A stretch of DNA of 64,000 nt from Chionis minor (taxonomy: Eukaryota; Chordata; Aves; Charadriiformes; Chionididae), in contig VZSF01007301.1 in the NCBI GenBank assembly GCA_013398295.1, forward strand, positions 124,001 to 188,000. The letters are read 5' to 3'. The notes beneath the pieces were generated by a model that saw nothing but the letters and a program-made list of their open reading frames with translations, had not been told where the DNA came from and made no database searches. A program made the translations under genes and the position numbers. This document shows, piece after piece, positions 1-11,943 of the stretch (position 1 is the first letter of the stretch; every line of letters starts with the position of its first letter).

Positions 1-690
1 GGAGCCCCTCCCGCTCTGCCCGGGGCCGGCAGGGCCGTTGCTCACCCGGTTTCCCTCAGCCCTGGCTGCCGGGCAGCGTTTGGCCCTTTCTGACACAGGT
101 TTCCCCGCGGCGCCCGCCCGTGGCTGAGGGGCTCAGCCCTGCCCTGCGCTGGGGCCCTGCCAGCCGCCTGGAACCGCCTGGAACCGGCTGTGGCCGGTGC
201 GGGGCAGCCCCCGCCCCTCACCACAGGGGCCGCCCGGCAGCGCCCACCACCACCAACACCCGGACATCCGCACCTAGCGCAAAATTAAAAAAAGTGAGCG
301 TAATCACACTGAAATTTTAAATAAGGGCACTGAAAATGTAGAAAATACTGCTTTGGGGTAGGTTTTGGAAGGTTTTGCTCTGAAAGACATTTGGGCATGA
401 CAGCCCGCTTCTAGTGTGGGGAAGAAGCCCCTTGGACCATAAACGCCTTTAAAATGCGGTTCTTTAGTGCATGTGTTTGTCCTTAGGGTAGGTGTGAAGG
501 AAAAGGGAGGCTGCGGCCCGGTGAGGCCACGTCGAGCAGCAAAGTGGTGCTCCAGCTTCTTCCCGCCGCCCCGGCTCAGCTCAGGCAGGAGGCACGGGCG
601 GCCGCCGGGGCAGCAGGAGCCTGCCGGAGCACCGCGGGGGGCTCCCTGCGCACACGCGGCACTGGAGCGCCTTCTGCCAAAGTTTGGGTA
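1..690. promoter_or_regulatory. CpG-island-like GC-rich block at left edge
   Basis: Bases 1-280 and 520-680 are GC-rich with many CpG dinucleotides, in sharp contrast to the AT-rich remainder of the window; 280-500 is an AT-richer interruption. CpG density at this level in a bird usually marks a promoter or an unmethylated regulatory block. I see no convincing start codon, signal peptide or recognised protein in it, and the open frames here are what GC-rich DNA gives by chance. It lies just upstream of a middle exon of the GAD-family pseudogene, so it is not that gene's ordinary promoter. It may belong to something off the left edge. Confidence 0.5.
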
Positions 691-1011
691 GCTCTTGGAT
701 GAAACGGGGCTGAGGAAGATGAGCTTGGGAATTGGTTCTTCCGCCAGTGCCCTGGTTTTTATTTTTCTCAGCAGTTTTGATGATGGCACGAAATCAAGGA
801 TGATAAAATTTGCAGGTGACGTTAGCTTAGTGTCATGGTAAACAATAAGCAACGCAGAGCACTATGTGCAGTCTTAAAAATAGAATCTGATACCTGGTAT
901 CCTGTATATTTAAAGACTAATCAGAAGAATAAATGACATTATTCTCTTTATTTGTATTTTTGTGGGTTGGTTTTTTGTGGGTTTTTTTTTTCTCTCTCAA
1001 TATTTGATACT
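691..1011. other. No gene seen
   Basis: AT-rich sequence between the CpG-rich block and the first recognisable pseudogene exon. I looked for the preceding GAD exons here and did not find them. Confidence 0.5.
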
Positions 1012-1066
1012 GGGAAAATGATTGCAGTTGATTTGGACTCTGAAATACTGAAAATCAAAAGACAGG
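1012..1066 (+). pseudogene. GAD pseudogene exon A (GKMI segment)
   Basis: Reads GKMIAVDLDSEILKIKRQ then G in one frame. This aligns without gaps to the GAD segment that begins GKMIP or GKIIP and ends before GFVPF or GYVPF, with about half the residues identical by hand alignment to remembered GAD65 and GAD67. The 3' edge has a weak donor (GTTTTG at 1067, phase 1), the expected phase for the next exon. There is no AG immediately upstream of 1012, so the acceptor is probably lost. It is the shortest and weakest block on its own. Its support is its order, strand and distance from exon B, which continues the protein directly. Confidence 0.72.
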
Positions 1067-2014
1067 GTTTTGTTTTCACTCTCGTTTTTAATGTTAATGT
1101 GGAGTTGAATCTGACAATGCTGCCTGAAATCTGGCAGTATTAACTCACATAAAATTGTCATTGATACTGATTGTAAAAGACAAAGCAGTGTGTGTGCGTG
1201 TGTGTGTATATATATATATATATATATCTTTTCCCCCTGGGAATAATAAAATAGCTGAAAAGTCTGTTTCCAAAGACAATGAGAACTGTCTGTTAATTTG
1301 TGTCGAATTCTAACCTGCGGTTTCATCAAGTTTTCTCCAAATGGAGGAAAACTTGAAAGGCTTCACTTGGATATGTTTTCAAATGAAACATGTTGACTCT
1401 GTTAGCTCACAGCTAAGTTATTTTAAAAAGTAACTTAAAATTATTGCAGTACTCAATACTTAAATATTTAATTTCAGGTTGATCTGAAATGGGGACTTTT
1501 GTTATTGCTACTGTTCAATTATTTTTCACACTGCTGAAACACCTGCACATGTGTTTAGGGGTAGAGCCAAGAAAGCTCAGAAAATGTTCTTCAACTACAT
1601 TACCACCACAGCAGGAATAGGATCTACATTTGCAAAAGCGCTTAAGAGCTTGTGGTGTCTTCAGATAGCTTCCAATTAAAAGTAATGGAAGTATTCTGAT
1701 GGACAACAATACTTGGGTTATGTTGTGTGATGGATATATGAGACTGTATCACACACAAATAGAAGCAGTCCTACGGATAAGATGCCATTCTATTGTTGGA
1801 GTTTTTTTCTTTTTTGGAAGAGCACCCTTTCTTCCAGTTCACCCTGAAATGGAATAGGAATTTAAGAAATGGGAAGAGATGGGATAGTAAAGAATGTTTT
1901 TCATTATTAATTACAGAGATAAGTTCTACTAGAGATATGAGGAAAGCACAATATGTTTTCTGAGATGTTTTTGAGCTCGTGCAGACTTGCGAAAATCTTC
2001 TATCATTGTCACAG
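1067..2014. other. Pseudogene intron, no other feature but a microsatellite
   Basis: AT-rich intron-like sequence between exons A and B. Apart from the TG/TA microsatellite I see no coding or repeat feature. Confidence 0.5.
1188..1227. repeat. (TG)n(TA)n microsatellite
   Basis: A run of TG dinucleotides with one CG interruption passes into an uninterrupted TA run, about 40 bases in total. It lies in the pseudogene intron and is likely length-polymorphic. Confidence 0.95.
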
Positions 2015-2126
2015 TCACATCCCACTTTATCAGTGCCACTGCTGGCACCACCATTTACGGAGCCTTTGATCCCTTTCTGACATTGCTGATGTATAGGAGA
2101 AGCACAAGCTCTGGATGCATGTGGAT
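2015..2126 (+). pseudogene. GAD pseudogene exon B (ATAGTT.YGAFDP, PLP-domain core)
   Basis: From 2029 the frame reads ISATAGTTIYGAFDPF, matching the hallmark VSATAGTTVYGAFDP of GAD. A 1-bp deletion then shifts the frame, and the next reads DIADV, stop, EKHKLWMHVD, matching the GAD segment ADICxKYxxWMHVD. The exon starts after an AG at 2013-2014 and ends at GTGGAT followed by a GTAAGG donor. Its length is 112 bp against about 116 expected. The difference is explained by one missing codon before ISATAG plus the 1-bp deletion near 2076. The TAG at 2094-2096 replaces the cysteine codon. The following HVD should be joined to AWGGG, which I could not find. Confidence 0.92.
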
Positions 2127-2659
2127 GTAAGGCTTCCTGGAAATAATGCTTGTGTTCTCATGAGCTTAAAAACTGGAATTAGTTCTGTAGGTACTGCTTT
2201 CCTGAGATTATGAAACGAATGGCCTATTCATCTGAATGGATGCTATCAGAAAAAAATACAGAAGAGGATATAATCTTTTAGCATAGGTCGTACTTGTTTA
2301 CAGAAAAGGTTGCCCGCACTCATGAAGTAATATAACACATCCCACTTCTAAGATGGCTCTTGTTGCATCAGCTAAGACACCTGCAAAAATTAAACACGCT
2401 ACTTGTGTAGCATATCACAGTTGAGCTCCTGAGTTAGTCTGTCTTCAGCGCTGTCATTCAATTCGGCCTCCTGTTTCAGGATACTTGGCTTGTAATAAAG
2501 TAAGCTTGATTATGCTTCCTAAACAAAATTCTTAGCTCTGGTATAACTGTGGGTGTAGGGGGGAAAGTAGCTAGTTTTATTTTGGGGATTTTGCTGCTGT
2601 TGTGAAGTGGTATGAATAATTATGGTTTATATGGCTCCATGACTAGCCTGGCTCTGTGA
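2127..2659. other. Pseudogene intron, no feature
   Basis: AT-rich sequence between exon B and the CR1 insertion. I searched for an AWGGGLLMSRKH-type exon here and did not find it. Confidence 0.5.
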
Positions 2660-5600
2660 TTGGTGCTACCGGCAGGACATTGGGTTCTTTGAACAGGGCT
2701 CAATTTACAGGACTCCAGGCCTGCTGGAACCTGATGGGAAAAGCCTATCTCACAGGGGGAAAAGGGTTCTAGGACAACAGTTAGCAGGGCTCATTGACAG
2801 GGCTTTAAACTAGATTTGAAGGGGGACGGGGATGTAACTGGGCTCACTGGAGAGGCACCTGGGTATGGTAGCCTGGCACTTGTGGGGCAGAGTGCTAGTA
2901 TTTTTGAGATTCAGAAAGCCTATTGCCCCTTAAGGGCAGAAACTACATGCCCAGCTGCCTTCCTGAAATCCTTATATGTCAATGCACGTAGTATGGAGAA
3001 CAAACAGGAAGAACTGGAGATCTGTGTGCGGATAAGGGGCCATGATCTCATAGCAATTACTGAGACATGGTGGGATAGCTTGCATGACTGGAACACTGTC
3101 ATGGACAGCTATGTTCTTTTTAGGAAAGACAGGCCAGCAAGGCAAGGTGGGGGAGTTGCTTTTTATGTGAGAGAGCAACTGGAATGTATTGAGCTCTCCC
3201 CGGGAGGGTGACGAAGACAGAGTTGAGAGCTCGTGGGTAAGGATTAAAGGCCAGGCTAATAGGAGAGACACCATTGTGGGGGTCTATTATAAACCATCTG
3301 ATCAGGATGCAGAAGTGGATGAGGCCTTCTACAGGCAGTTGAGAGTTGCCTCACAATCACAGTCCTTGGCCCGCAAGGGGGACTTCAGCCATCCCGGTAT
3401 CTGCTGGGAAGGCTACACAGCCAGGCACGTACAGTCCAGAAGGTTCCTCCAGTGCATTGATGATAACTTCTTCATTCAGGAGGTGGAAGTGCCAACTAGG
3501 AGAGGTGCACTACTGGACCTAATACTGACAAACAAAGAGGGTTTGGTGGAGGACATTAAAGTTGGGGGTAGCCTTGGCTGCAGCGACCACAAGAAGGTAG
3601 AGTTCAGGATTAGGTGTAGTGGGCATAAAACAACAAGTAGGGTTGCAACCTTGAACTTTAGGAGGACTGACTTTGATCTCTTCAAGAAACTGCTTGGAGT
3701 AACCCCATGGATTAAGGCTCTAGAAGGTAGGGGTGCTCAAGAGAACTGGTTGATTTTCAAGAATTACTTCCTCCAAGCTCAGGATCGGTGCATCCCTAAG
3801 ATCAAGAAATCTGGCAGAGGAAGCTGGAGACCAGCGTGGTTGAGCAGGGAGCTCCTGAAAAATCTCAACTGGAAGAAGGAAATTTACAATATGTGAAAGA
3901 AGGGACTGGCCACTTGGGAATATTACAACAATGCTGTCAGAGTATGCAGGGTTGAAACAAGGAAAGCCACAGCCTCCTTGGAATTAGATCTGGCCGGGGG
4001 TGCCAAAGTCAACAGGAAGGGGTGCTTCAAATACATAGGAGGAAAAAGAAAAACTAGAGAGAATGTGGGCCCTCCGTTGAATGAGACGGGTGCCATGGTG
4101 ACAGACGATGCAGAGAAAGTGGAGTTACTGAACGCCTTCTTTGCTTCAGTCTTCAGTACTCAGGCCAGCCCTCAGGGCCCCCAGACTTTACAGGTAACAG
4201 GGAAAATCTGGAGCAGGGAAGACTCTCCCTTGATTGGGGAGGATCAAGTCAGAGACCAATTAAGTAAACTGGACGTCCCCAAGTCCATGGGTCCCAATGG
4301 GATGCACCTGCAAGTGCTGAGAGAGCTGGCAGAAGTCATTGCTGGTCCACTCTCCATCATCTCTGAAAGGTCCTGGAGAACAGGCGAGGTGCCTGAGGAC
4401 TGGAGGAAAGCCAATGTCACTCCAGTCTTCAAAAAGGGCGAGAAGGAGGATCCAGGAAACTACAGACCAGTCAGTCTCACCTCCATCCTTGGAAAGATGA
4501 TGGAACAGATTGTTCTGGGCATCATCTCCAAGCATCTGGAGGAAAAGAACGTTATCAGAAGTAGTCAACATGGATTCACCAAGGGGAAGTCCTGTATGAC
4601 TAACCTGCTAGCCTTCTACGATGGCATGACTGGATGGATAGGTGACAGGAGGGCAGTGGATGTTGTCTACCTAGACGTCAGCGAGGCTTTTGACACCATC
4701 TCCCACAGCATCCTCGTAGGCAAGATTAGGAAGTGTGGGTTAGATGAAAGGACAGTGGGGTGGGTGAAAAACTGGTTAGCAGGTAGGTCTCAGAGGGTTG
4801 TGATCAGTGGGGCAGAGTCTAGTTGGAGGCCTGTGACTAGTGGTGTTTCTCAGGGGTCAGTGCTGGGTCCAGTCCTGTTCAATGTATTCATCAATGACCT
4901 GGATGAAGGGATGGAGTGTACCATCAGCAAATTTGCTGATGACATGAAGCTGGGAGGGGCATCCCGGAAGGCTGCGCTGCCATTCAGCGTGACCTGGGCA
5001 GGCTGGAGAGTTGGGCAGAGAGAAACCATATGAAGTTCAACAAAACTAAGTGTAGGGTCCTTCACCTGAGGAGGAACAACCCCATGCAGCAGTACAGGTT
5101 GGGGGTTGACCTGCTGGAAAGCAGCTCTGCAGAGAGGCACCTGGGAGTCCTGGTGGACAACAGTATGACCATGAGGCAGCAATGTGCCCTTGTGGCCAAG
5201 AAGGCCAATGGCATCCTGGGGTGCATCAAGAGGAATGTGGCCAGCAGGTCGAGGGAGGTCATCCTCCCGCTCTACACTGGCCTGATGAGGCCGTTTGTGG
5301 AGTACTGTGCCCACTTCTGGGCTCCCCAGTTTAAGAAAGACAGGGAACTGCTGGAGAGGGTGCAGCAAAGGGCCACGATGATGATTGGGGGCTGGAGCAT
5401 CTTTCTTATGAGGAAAGGCGAGGGAGTTGGGTCTTTTTAGTCTGGAGAAGGGAAGACTGAGGGGGATTTCATCAATGCTTACAAACACTTAAAGGGAGGG
5501 TGCCAGGAGGAGGGGGCCAGTCTTTTTTCAGTGGTACCCAGTGACAGGACAAGAGACAACGGGTACAAAATCAAATATAGGAAGTTTCATCTCAACATGA

Positions 5601-5807
5601 GGAGGAACTTCTTTCCTTTGAGGGTGGCAGAGCACTAGACCAGGCTGCCCAGAGAGGTGGTGGAGTCTCTGACTCTGGAGACATTCAAAACCTGCCTGGA
5701 TGCCGTCCTGTGCAACCTGCTGTAAGTGGACCTGCTCTGGCAGGAGGGTTGGACCAGATGATCTCTAGAGGTCCCTTCCAACTCTTACCATTCTGTGATT
5801 CTCTGAT
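2660..5807 (+). mobile_element. CR1 LINE, near full-length ORF2 and 3' end
   Basis: A CR1 non-LTR retrotransposon inserted in the GAD pseudogene intron. It begins with the CR1 leader that includes the block reading gggctttaaactagatt (2801-2817), continues through endonuclease and reverse transcriptase, and ends in the CR1 3' tail (GGTTGGACCAGATGATCTCT, then a gaggtcccttccaactct-type block and ATTCTGTG-type repeats) at about 5807. The 5' boundary is approximate to within about 60 bp. The 3' UTR has the 'gcaacctgctgtaag...tggcaggagggttgg' tail, shared with the copy at 50795-53044 and unlike the tail of the copy at 42391. Confidence 0.93.
2816..5440 (+). pseudogene. CR1 ORF2 remnant: endonuclease plus reverse transcriptase
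   Basis: An apurinic-type endonuclease domain starts with LYVNARSMENKQEEL near 2975 and includes ITETWWD and the GCSDH motif. The reverse transcriptase has [42 protein letters not shown] and the catalytic FADD at 4932-4943. It normally makes one protein that nicks DNA and copies the CR1 RNA at the nick. It is inactive here: a frameshift near 3190-3210, an in-frame TGA at 3894-3896, a frameshift just after FADD near 4965, and another near 5390. C-terminal residues remain recognisable to about 5720. Confidence 0.92.
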
Positions 5808-8800
5808 ATCTTTAGCCAGTTTTGGTACTGTGTTTACTAAATAGTGTTATTTTTTGGGGGTGGGTTGTTATTTGTGTTTGTGGTTTTTTTTTTCCCAGAT
5901 TTTGAAGTTTATAGGAACTGTAGTCCATTCGCCCCTCCTGAAAACTTCTAGATAGATGCTATTAATAGTCTTGCACGTCTCATACTAGGAAACCATTTTC
6001 AGGAAATATTGGCTGTTGCACATGAAAACAGTTGAATGCTGATGTGATTAGCATTGATTTCTTCCATAGCACAATGACAGTATAATAGAAGTATAATGAA
6101 CTTATTCCACTGAAATCACTGTGTCCTGTAAAGATATTTTAATATTTACAAAACATGAAGAGGATGTCAGACTAATTATGTGGAGAAAAATAGGAAACTT
6201 TGCTGTGAAGCTGCCTTGCTCTGATAGCTGCTGCTTGGTACGTCAGAGGTGGGAGCTCAAGATATTTGAAAAGGATGATTACAGTGAAAAATGAATATAG
6301 AGGCAAACTCTTTTCTTATACTCACGTAACCCAACTAGTTGTAGCTGAAGACTAAACTTACTTTCATATGAAGTCATGCCTTCACTGAAAGCAGTGAAAT
6401 GTGGATTGGCACAAAGGTGACTGGAATACAATCTTTGGTATATTTGAGTTCTTGTTGTGGTGCTAAATCTTGCTTATTTTACTGCTATCCTGCTGAATCT
6501 TACTGATGCATTAAGCCATGTTCAAGTCAGTAGGACTATTTGTATAACTATAGGCTGAATCAAATAAAACCAGTTTATTATCTGCTATAATAAACAACAA
6601 AATGGTATAGAAAACCTCAGGTGTGGTACAGCCCTTTATACTATTTGCCGTATGTCATCAACCCACTTTATTTTTTGATATATTGGGTTTGTCCTCTAAC
6701 TGTGATGGGGGAAGAGGGTAAGCTGTAAGCTTCTTTTCCTCTTTGAGTTTCTTTCTGTATAATACTTGCATAATTCATTGAACAGTTTATATTCCAAAGA
6801 TGAAACATTTAATGATGGTTGCAAATCTTTCCCTATTTTTATTATGAGTGTAAGTCAATCATTTTATGAAGGCTGCATGGTGTAGTTGCCTGATGATGTC
6901 TAGGAAACATTCTTTTAAACTCAAGGACATTGAAAGGTGAGCACAAGTTTACAGTGTTTGCTTTGTTGTTTGGTTGGGGTTTTTTTCTTTCAGAGTAGAT
7001 CTTTTTTTCTCTTGTCGTTCTTACCATGTTGCTGCTGCTTTGAATCTGTCCCTGCTTTCTGTCTCTGTGCAATGAGATTTGGCATCTAGGAGAAAACAAA
7101 ACCAAACTTAACAAAAAAAAAAAAAAAAAGGCGAAAAAGCCCCAACCCAATGAAGCCCAACCCCCCGGCAAAATGCACACACACACAAAAAGATCAATCC
7201 TGGCTCCCCTTAAAAAAGCCTCTCTCTGCATTAAACTTTTCTTGAATATATCTTCTATGTATTTCCTTTTCCTGTCACAGATGTTATAGCTTCATCAAAG
7301 TGTTGCTTCTGCTTAAAATACCTCACAATAACATATTTTCTCATCAACAGTTGGCCCTTTTTTACCTTAATTTTTCTCCTTGGAAGTGTTTTCCTCTTAA
7401 GGATGATGTCTCCCCATTTCTGTACCCTGACTTGTCCTCCTATGTCCCTGACCTAGAACTACAAGCCTTTTCAAGGTGTACTTATACTGTAGACCATGGT
7501 GCCGTGTGGGTATATGCAAGTAGTTTAAAATGCAGAATTGAGGCAAATTAGCCCATAGTGTTGCTTTTACTATCAGTCTAGTCTGGGGAGTCTATACCCT
7601 ACTGGGGTGCACACCATAGCTGTAACATAGGCCACAAATTATGTGGTATGTAAATGGTGGTCACACACAGCTGTTTAATAAGCTTCTGTCTGCATGGGAA
7701 CAATCTGGAGTACTTAAGAGATGCAGCCTTTAACATCTGGATAGTGTTGTACATTACACTAGATTTTTATGGCCCGTTCTGTTGTTTGGAATTCACACAT
7801 GCCGATGAGGGCTACTCTTCAGTGTTCCACCTTCCTCATCTGCAGAAAGGTAACATGAGTGGGCCCACTTTTCAGTCACAATGAACTTTGGGTGACTCCC
7901 GTGAGCAAGTTTGTGGTCCTTTTAATGCTACAAGCATGCAAGCTGACTTACCACTCGGACAAAAGCATCAGTTCTTTAACTACTTCTTTCCTTGGAGCTT
8001 TCTGACAGCTTGTGTAGCCAACCTCATCCTCTGCCGTAGAGTTTATATCGCTGAGGTTTCCTGCTCCAGAACTACAACATGATCAAGAGGAGAGGCTTTC
8101 CTATTCAACTGGTGTCAAATGAGTAGAGAAACATGCTCTCAGGAGCCTCCTTGAGATACTACCGTATAGGGCATTCTGTAGAGGTGTGCAAGGACAGTGA
8201 TCAGGTCCACTTCTCAACAGCTTCAAAAAGACATAGAGGGCTTAAGAAGAGCATAAAATGGATGTATGTCTCTTACAGATTCTTAGACACACAAGAAGCA
8301 TTGTTTTGTCAGCAAACACCTAAAAAGTAATGCAAGGTCTTTGAGCCCCCTTCTGGATTTCCGGCAGCTCTCCCCAGAAAGGAGCAAGGTTATGTAAGCC
8401 AAGCTTATATAAGCTTATGCATTTATAAATTTAAAGATTTAAAATTGAAAGGCAAAATTGTTATCAGGTTTGCACGGTACAGTATCTGATTTGAGATTCT
8501 TCCAAAAAACCCAGACTTCTTCTAAGCTGTTGCAAGTATTTGCGAGTACACTGAATTAAAAGATTTGAGAAGGGTTCTATCAGAACCCAGGGTTAGCTGT
8601 TATTCTATGTATCGTCTCTCTGTATAAACCAGAAGATCAGACTACTGACGTCTCTCATCTTTTCATTAAAATATCTATGGAACCTACCATTCTTTCAACA
8701 GCAGAGCTTTCTTGCCAAACTAATGATGCCTGGCAAACAGAATATACAACAGTGAAAGTTAAATCATCCTTTGTACTGCTAGGTACCTTCATACACTGTG

Positions 8801-9543
8801 GAGTTCAGTGTGTCTGGGAGTTTTATTTGCAGGAGAAGTCAGCATGCAGTAGGGAAAGGTGTAAATCTACAGCATGTTAGTTCTATTTCCTTATGCAAAT
8901 AGTTCTTCAGATACTCAGCACGGGGTAGCTTTCAAAATGCAGAAACCAGCTTCTTATGGAGATACTTGGAGCTCACACAGGGAATGTAGCATTATTTTAT
9001 AGCTTAGCTAAATGCTCACTAATTTTCTCATGTAGACAAGCCACAGGATAACGTTGCAGTGGGTGCATTAATTATCTGTGGGGGCTTATAGTCTTTAACC
9101 TTGACACTATATGGTAAATAGACTTACCTCACCTATGAGATACTATTCTGAGAAGTTAACAGGGTTGCTTACTTGTTGGTTAGGTTTACCAAGGTCTGGG
9201 CTGGCATTCTTAGCCACAGGAGCAACAGGAAACGTTGTCTTTGATGTAAAATTAAATGACTGAAAAACACATTTGGGATAATGATCACTGTTAACATAAC
9301 ATGATGCTTCCTCACATTTGACTGGCTGTGAATTTTTGTGGTTTACGCTGGAAAGATCCTCTTACTGCTGCTTCATAAAGTTTTATTTTCCTTCAGTTGA
9401 TGGAGGCTTGGCTTTGAGCAAGGAGAGCTTTTCAATCCTGCTTATTTTCTTTTAAACTCCAGTTAGAAAGGAAAAAAGGAATTTTCCTAAAGAGTTATTT
9501 GCACATATAGGACTTCAAAATGACCATCATATTGTTTTACTAG
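5808..9543. other. Long pseudogene intron, no gene seen
   Basis: AT-rich DNA where two GAD exons are expected (AWGGG to the ERAN junction, then the NPHK active-site exon). I scanned it and found no acceptable match. A poly-A run lies at 7113-7129, followed by a short CA stretch. Open frames here are short and unrecognised. Confidence 0.5.
7113..7129. repeat. Poly-A run, 17 bases
   Basis: Uninterrupted A17 followed by an A/C-rich stretch with a short CA repeat near 7178-7186. No adjoining mobile-element body was recognised. Confidence 0.9.
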
Positions 9544-9689
9544 GATCTTGTACGATGTTGTAACAAAATGTGTGCAGGCTATCTGTTTCAGATAAACAGT
9601 ATGATACAGTTTTTGTCACAGGGGACAAGACAATTCAGTGTGTCTGACATGTTGGTGTCTTCAAGCTTTGGTTAATGTGGAAAGCAATG
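9544..9689 (+). pseudogene. GAD pseudogene exon C (CAGYLFQ to LWLMWKA)
   Basis: After the acceptor ...ttttactag the frame reads DLVRCCNKMCAGYLFQ, matching GILQGCNQMCAGYLFQ of GAD. A 4-bp deletion follows at about 9591, and the shifted frame reads DKQYDTVFVTGDKTIQCV, stop, HVGVFKLWLMWKAM, matching [31 protein letters not shown]. The exon is 146 bp against 150 expected, exactly the 4-bp loss. The TGA at 9645-9647 sits at the arginine codon after CG, consistent with a CGA-to-TGA change. The final lysine is ATG, followed by a GTACGA donor. Confidence 0.93.
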
Positions 9690-9799
9690 GTACGAAAGAA
9701 CTCCGAAAATACACGTTTATTCCAGATAATTAACAAACTTCTTTCACTGTTTCAGACTGATAAATATTTGAAAATAAAGGTAAAAGTAAACTTTAAATT

Positions 9800-10008
9800 G
9801 GAGGGGAGCAGGAAATATTAAGAAGCACTCTTTAAGGGTTATCAAACATTGGAACAGGTTGCCCTGGAATCACCATCACTGGAGATATTTAAAGGACAAG
9901 TAGACATGGTGCTGAGAGACATGGTTTAGTGGTGGTTTTGGCAGTGTTAGGTCGATGGTTGGACTCAATGATCTTAAAGGTCCCTTCCAACCTAGGTGAT
10001 TTTATGGT
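9800..10008 (+). mobile_element. CR1 3' end fragment
   Basis: A heavily 5'-truncated CR1. It holds the remnant of the C-terminal coding end (acattggaacaggttgccc), the 3' UTR with 'gtgctgagagacatggttta', and the terminal block 'atcttaaaggtcccttccaa' ending near 10008. The tail type is that of the copies at 42391-45037 and 61032-61138. It lies in the intron after exon C. Confidence 0.9.
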
Positions 10009-10384
10009 TACCAGTTTCATCCACGTTAGAAATTATATGGCTGTGGGGTTCATCTGCCATTTCCAGAGTTATTTGAATTAAGTGTCCTGTTTAAATTAAA
10101 ACCTGTAGGTTCCCTATCACCGTAATGGTGAAGCTAAGCATGCTGCTAAACACTCAGAAGTATCCTTCCTTTACCTGATCGCTTCAACTGTTCAGAGATC
10201 CTAAAGCAATTTAAAGTTCAAGTCAAACTTGTAAGTGGCAAGGGGCAGGGGAATTGAATTAAAAACCATAGGTAAAAGGTATTGAAATCCTGTTTTGGTA
10301 TGGGACAAGGTTCACAACGTTCATCCAGGATAAACATGCTTTTTAAAGCGTGGAGAAGAGGGCCGCTTTATTCATTTCTCAAAA

Positions 10385-10960
10385 TCACAGATATAAGTTG
10401 GTGAGGGAGCCAACTAGCAAAGGCATCCCACTGGACCTGTTTGTGAACAGAGAAGGGCTTGTGGGTGATGTGACAGTTGGAGGGCACAGCGATTATGAAA
10501 TGAGAGTTTTCAGTTCTTGAAGAATTAAGGACAGGGGGTCAGCAGAAGGGCTACCTTAGACTTCTGGAGGGCAGACACTGGTCTGTTTAGGAGCCTGGTT
10601 GACAGAGTCCATTAGGAGGCAGTCCTGAAGGGCAAAGCAGTCCAGGAAGGCTGGATGTTCTTCAAGAAGGAGATCTTAAAGGTAAGGGGCAGGCCGTCCC
10701 CATGTGCTCTAAGATGAGACAGCGGGGAAGATGACTGGCCTGGCTGAACAATGAGTTTTGCCTGGAACTCAGGGGAAAAAAAAAAAAAAGAGAGTTTATG
10801 ACCTTTGGAAGAAAGGGCAGGCAACTCAGGACTACAAGGATATCATGAGGTTACACAGGGAGAAAATTAGAAGGGCCAAAGCCCAACTAGAATTTAATTT
10901 GGCTGCTGCTGTAAAAGACAATTAAAAAATGTTTCTATAAATACATTAATACCAAAAGGA
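10385..10960 (+). mobile_element. CR1 internal fragment (end of endonuclease to linker)
   Basis: Begins within the endonuclease coding region (LVREPTSKG-like, LDLFVNREGLVGDV, then GGHSDYEM) and runs through the linker (RREKIRRAKAQLE-like) to the DN.KMFL.KYIN equivalent near 10955, where it stops with no 3' tail. It contains several frame breaks and an internal poly-A run at about 10779-10792. Internal sequence matches the copy at 42391-45037. It is a separate or rearranged piece, because its 3'-end-type relative at 9800-10008 lies upstream of it. Confidence 0.88.
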
Positions 10961-11943
10961 CATGAATCTGGACTCTTTTGAATATTAATGCTTTAAAACC
11001 TATACCTTCTATACCTTCCTACTTTCCATATAAGATCATTAGACACTTCTATTTGTGTAGCTTTTTTCCCAAACACCTCCAGCCCTTAAACATAAAACAT
11101 AGTTTATGTTTTATGTCACTTTCCTTGAGAGGGTGTTACCAGTTTTCCTGTTCCGAATAGTTATGCATAGGTACGGAATTTTAGTTCTATTTAGAATATG
11201 GTAGACACATCTTGGAGTTAGATAAACAAAATTATGTCCCGTATGAAATAGTGTACGCTGCATAAAAATCTTGAAGTTGTAAACATAGGATATAAAATGC
11301 AGTTATTTTTTCATACTTTAAGCACAAGCAATGACTAGAACTGTTGTAGCAGGTGAAGTATATCTTAAAAAAACCCAAACCCAATGAAATACAGTTGTTG
11401 TATGACCCTCTTTCTGTCAAAGAAGAGACAAGCAATAGTATTGTTTTTTAATCTATAGTAAGATGAAGGTACATTAAAATTCTGTTATGATTTATAATTC
11501 ATGAAAACAAGTTGTATGTGTAAGAAGAATCCAGAAATTATTAAGATAGAAAAGAAGGCTAAGTTCTAAAATACATAAAACTCTACTGTATTAGCTAAAG
11601 GAGCCGGCTTGTATTAATCACTAAATGGGAAATTATAGTATCAGTTAAAAGGCAAAAACAAACAAATGGTCACATATCACTGGCAGTCTAAGCTGGCTAG
11701 TTTCTTTATAGTTATGTTACTTTAATTAAAAAACAATGCTTTTTTCCAGAAATGGCTTTATTTTGTAACAGTTTCTTACTTTTATAAAGCTATTGCTGTC
11801 ATACTCTAGACTGGTATATTCTGCACAACACAAAGTTATCAGGTCAGTGTAACCTATAATTTTCTATCATCATGTTTATGTAATATATAGTGAATATCTC
11901 TCACTGCAATGATCACTTCTCTAAATGTGTTGATATTCAACAG
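10961..11943. other. Pseudogene intron, no feature
   Basis: AT-rich sequence before exon D. A polypyrimidine and AG acceptor context appears only at its 3' end. Confidence 0.5.

Noticed and set aside
796..835. AAATTTGCAGGTGAC, like the FADD region of CR1
   Set aside because: Only about 15 bases agree and no CR1 sequence surrounds it.
5848..5880. A reading GGGLL just after the CR1, where the GAD AWGGGLL exon is expected
   Set aside because: It is a G/T-rich low-complexity run; nothing of the following MSRKH segment or of splice sites is present.
8668..8715. TGGAACCTACCA...CAACAGCAGAGCTTTCTTG, faintly like the GAD WNPHK...QCSAFLV exon
   Set aside because: Needs a large deletion of the KMMG core and several substitutions, with no clear splice sites; too weak to call.
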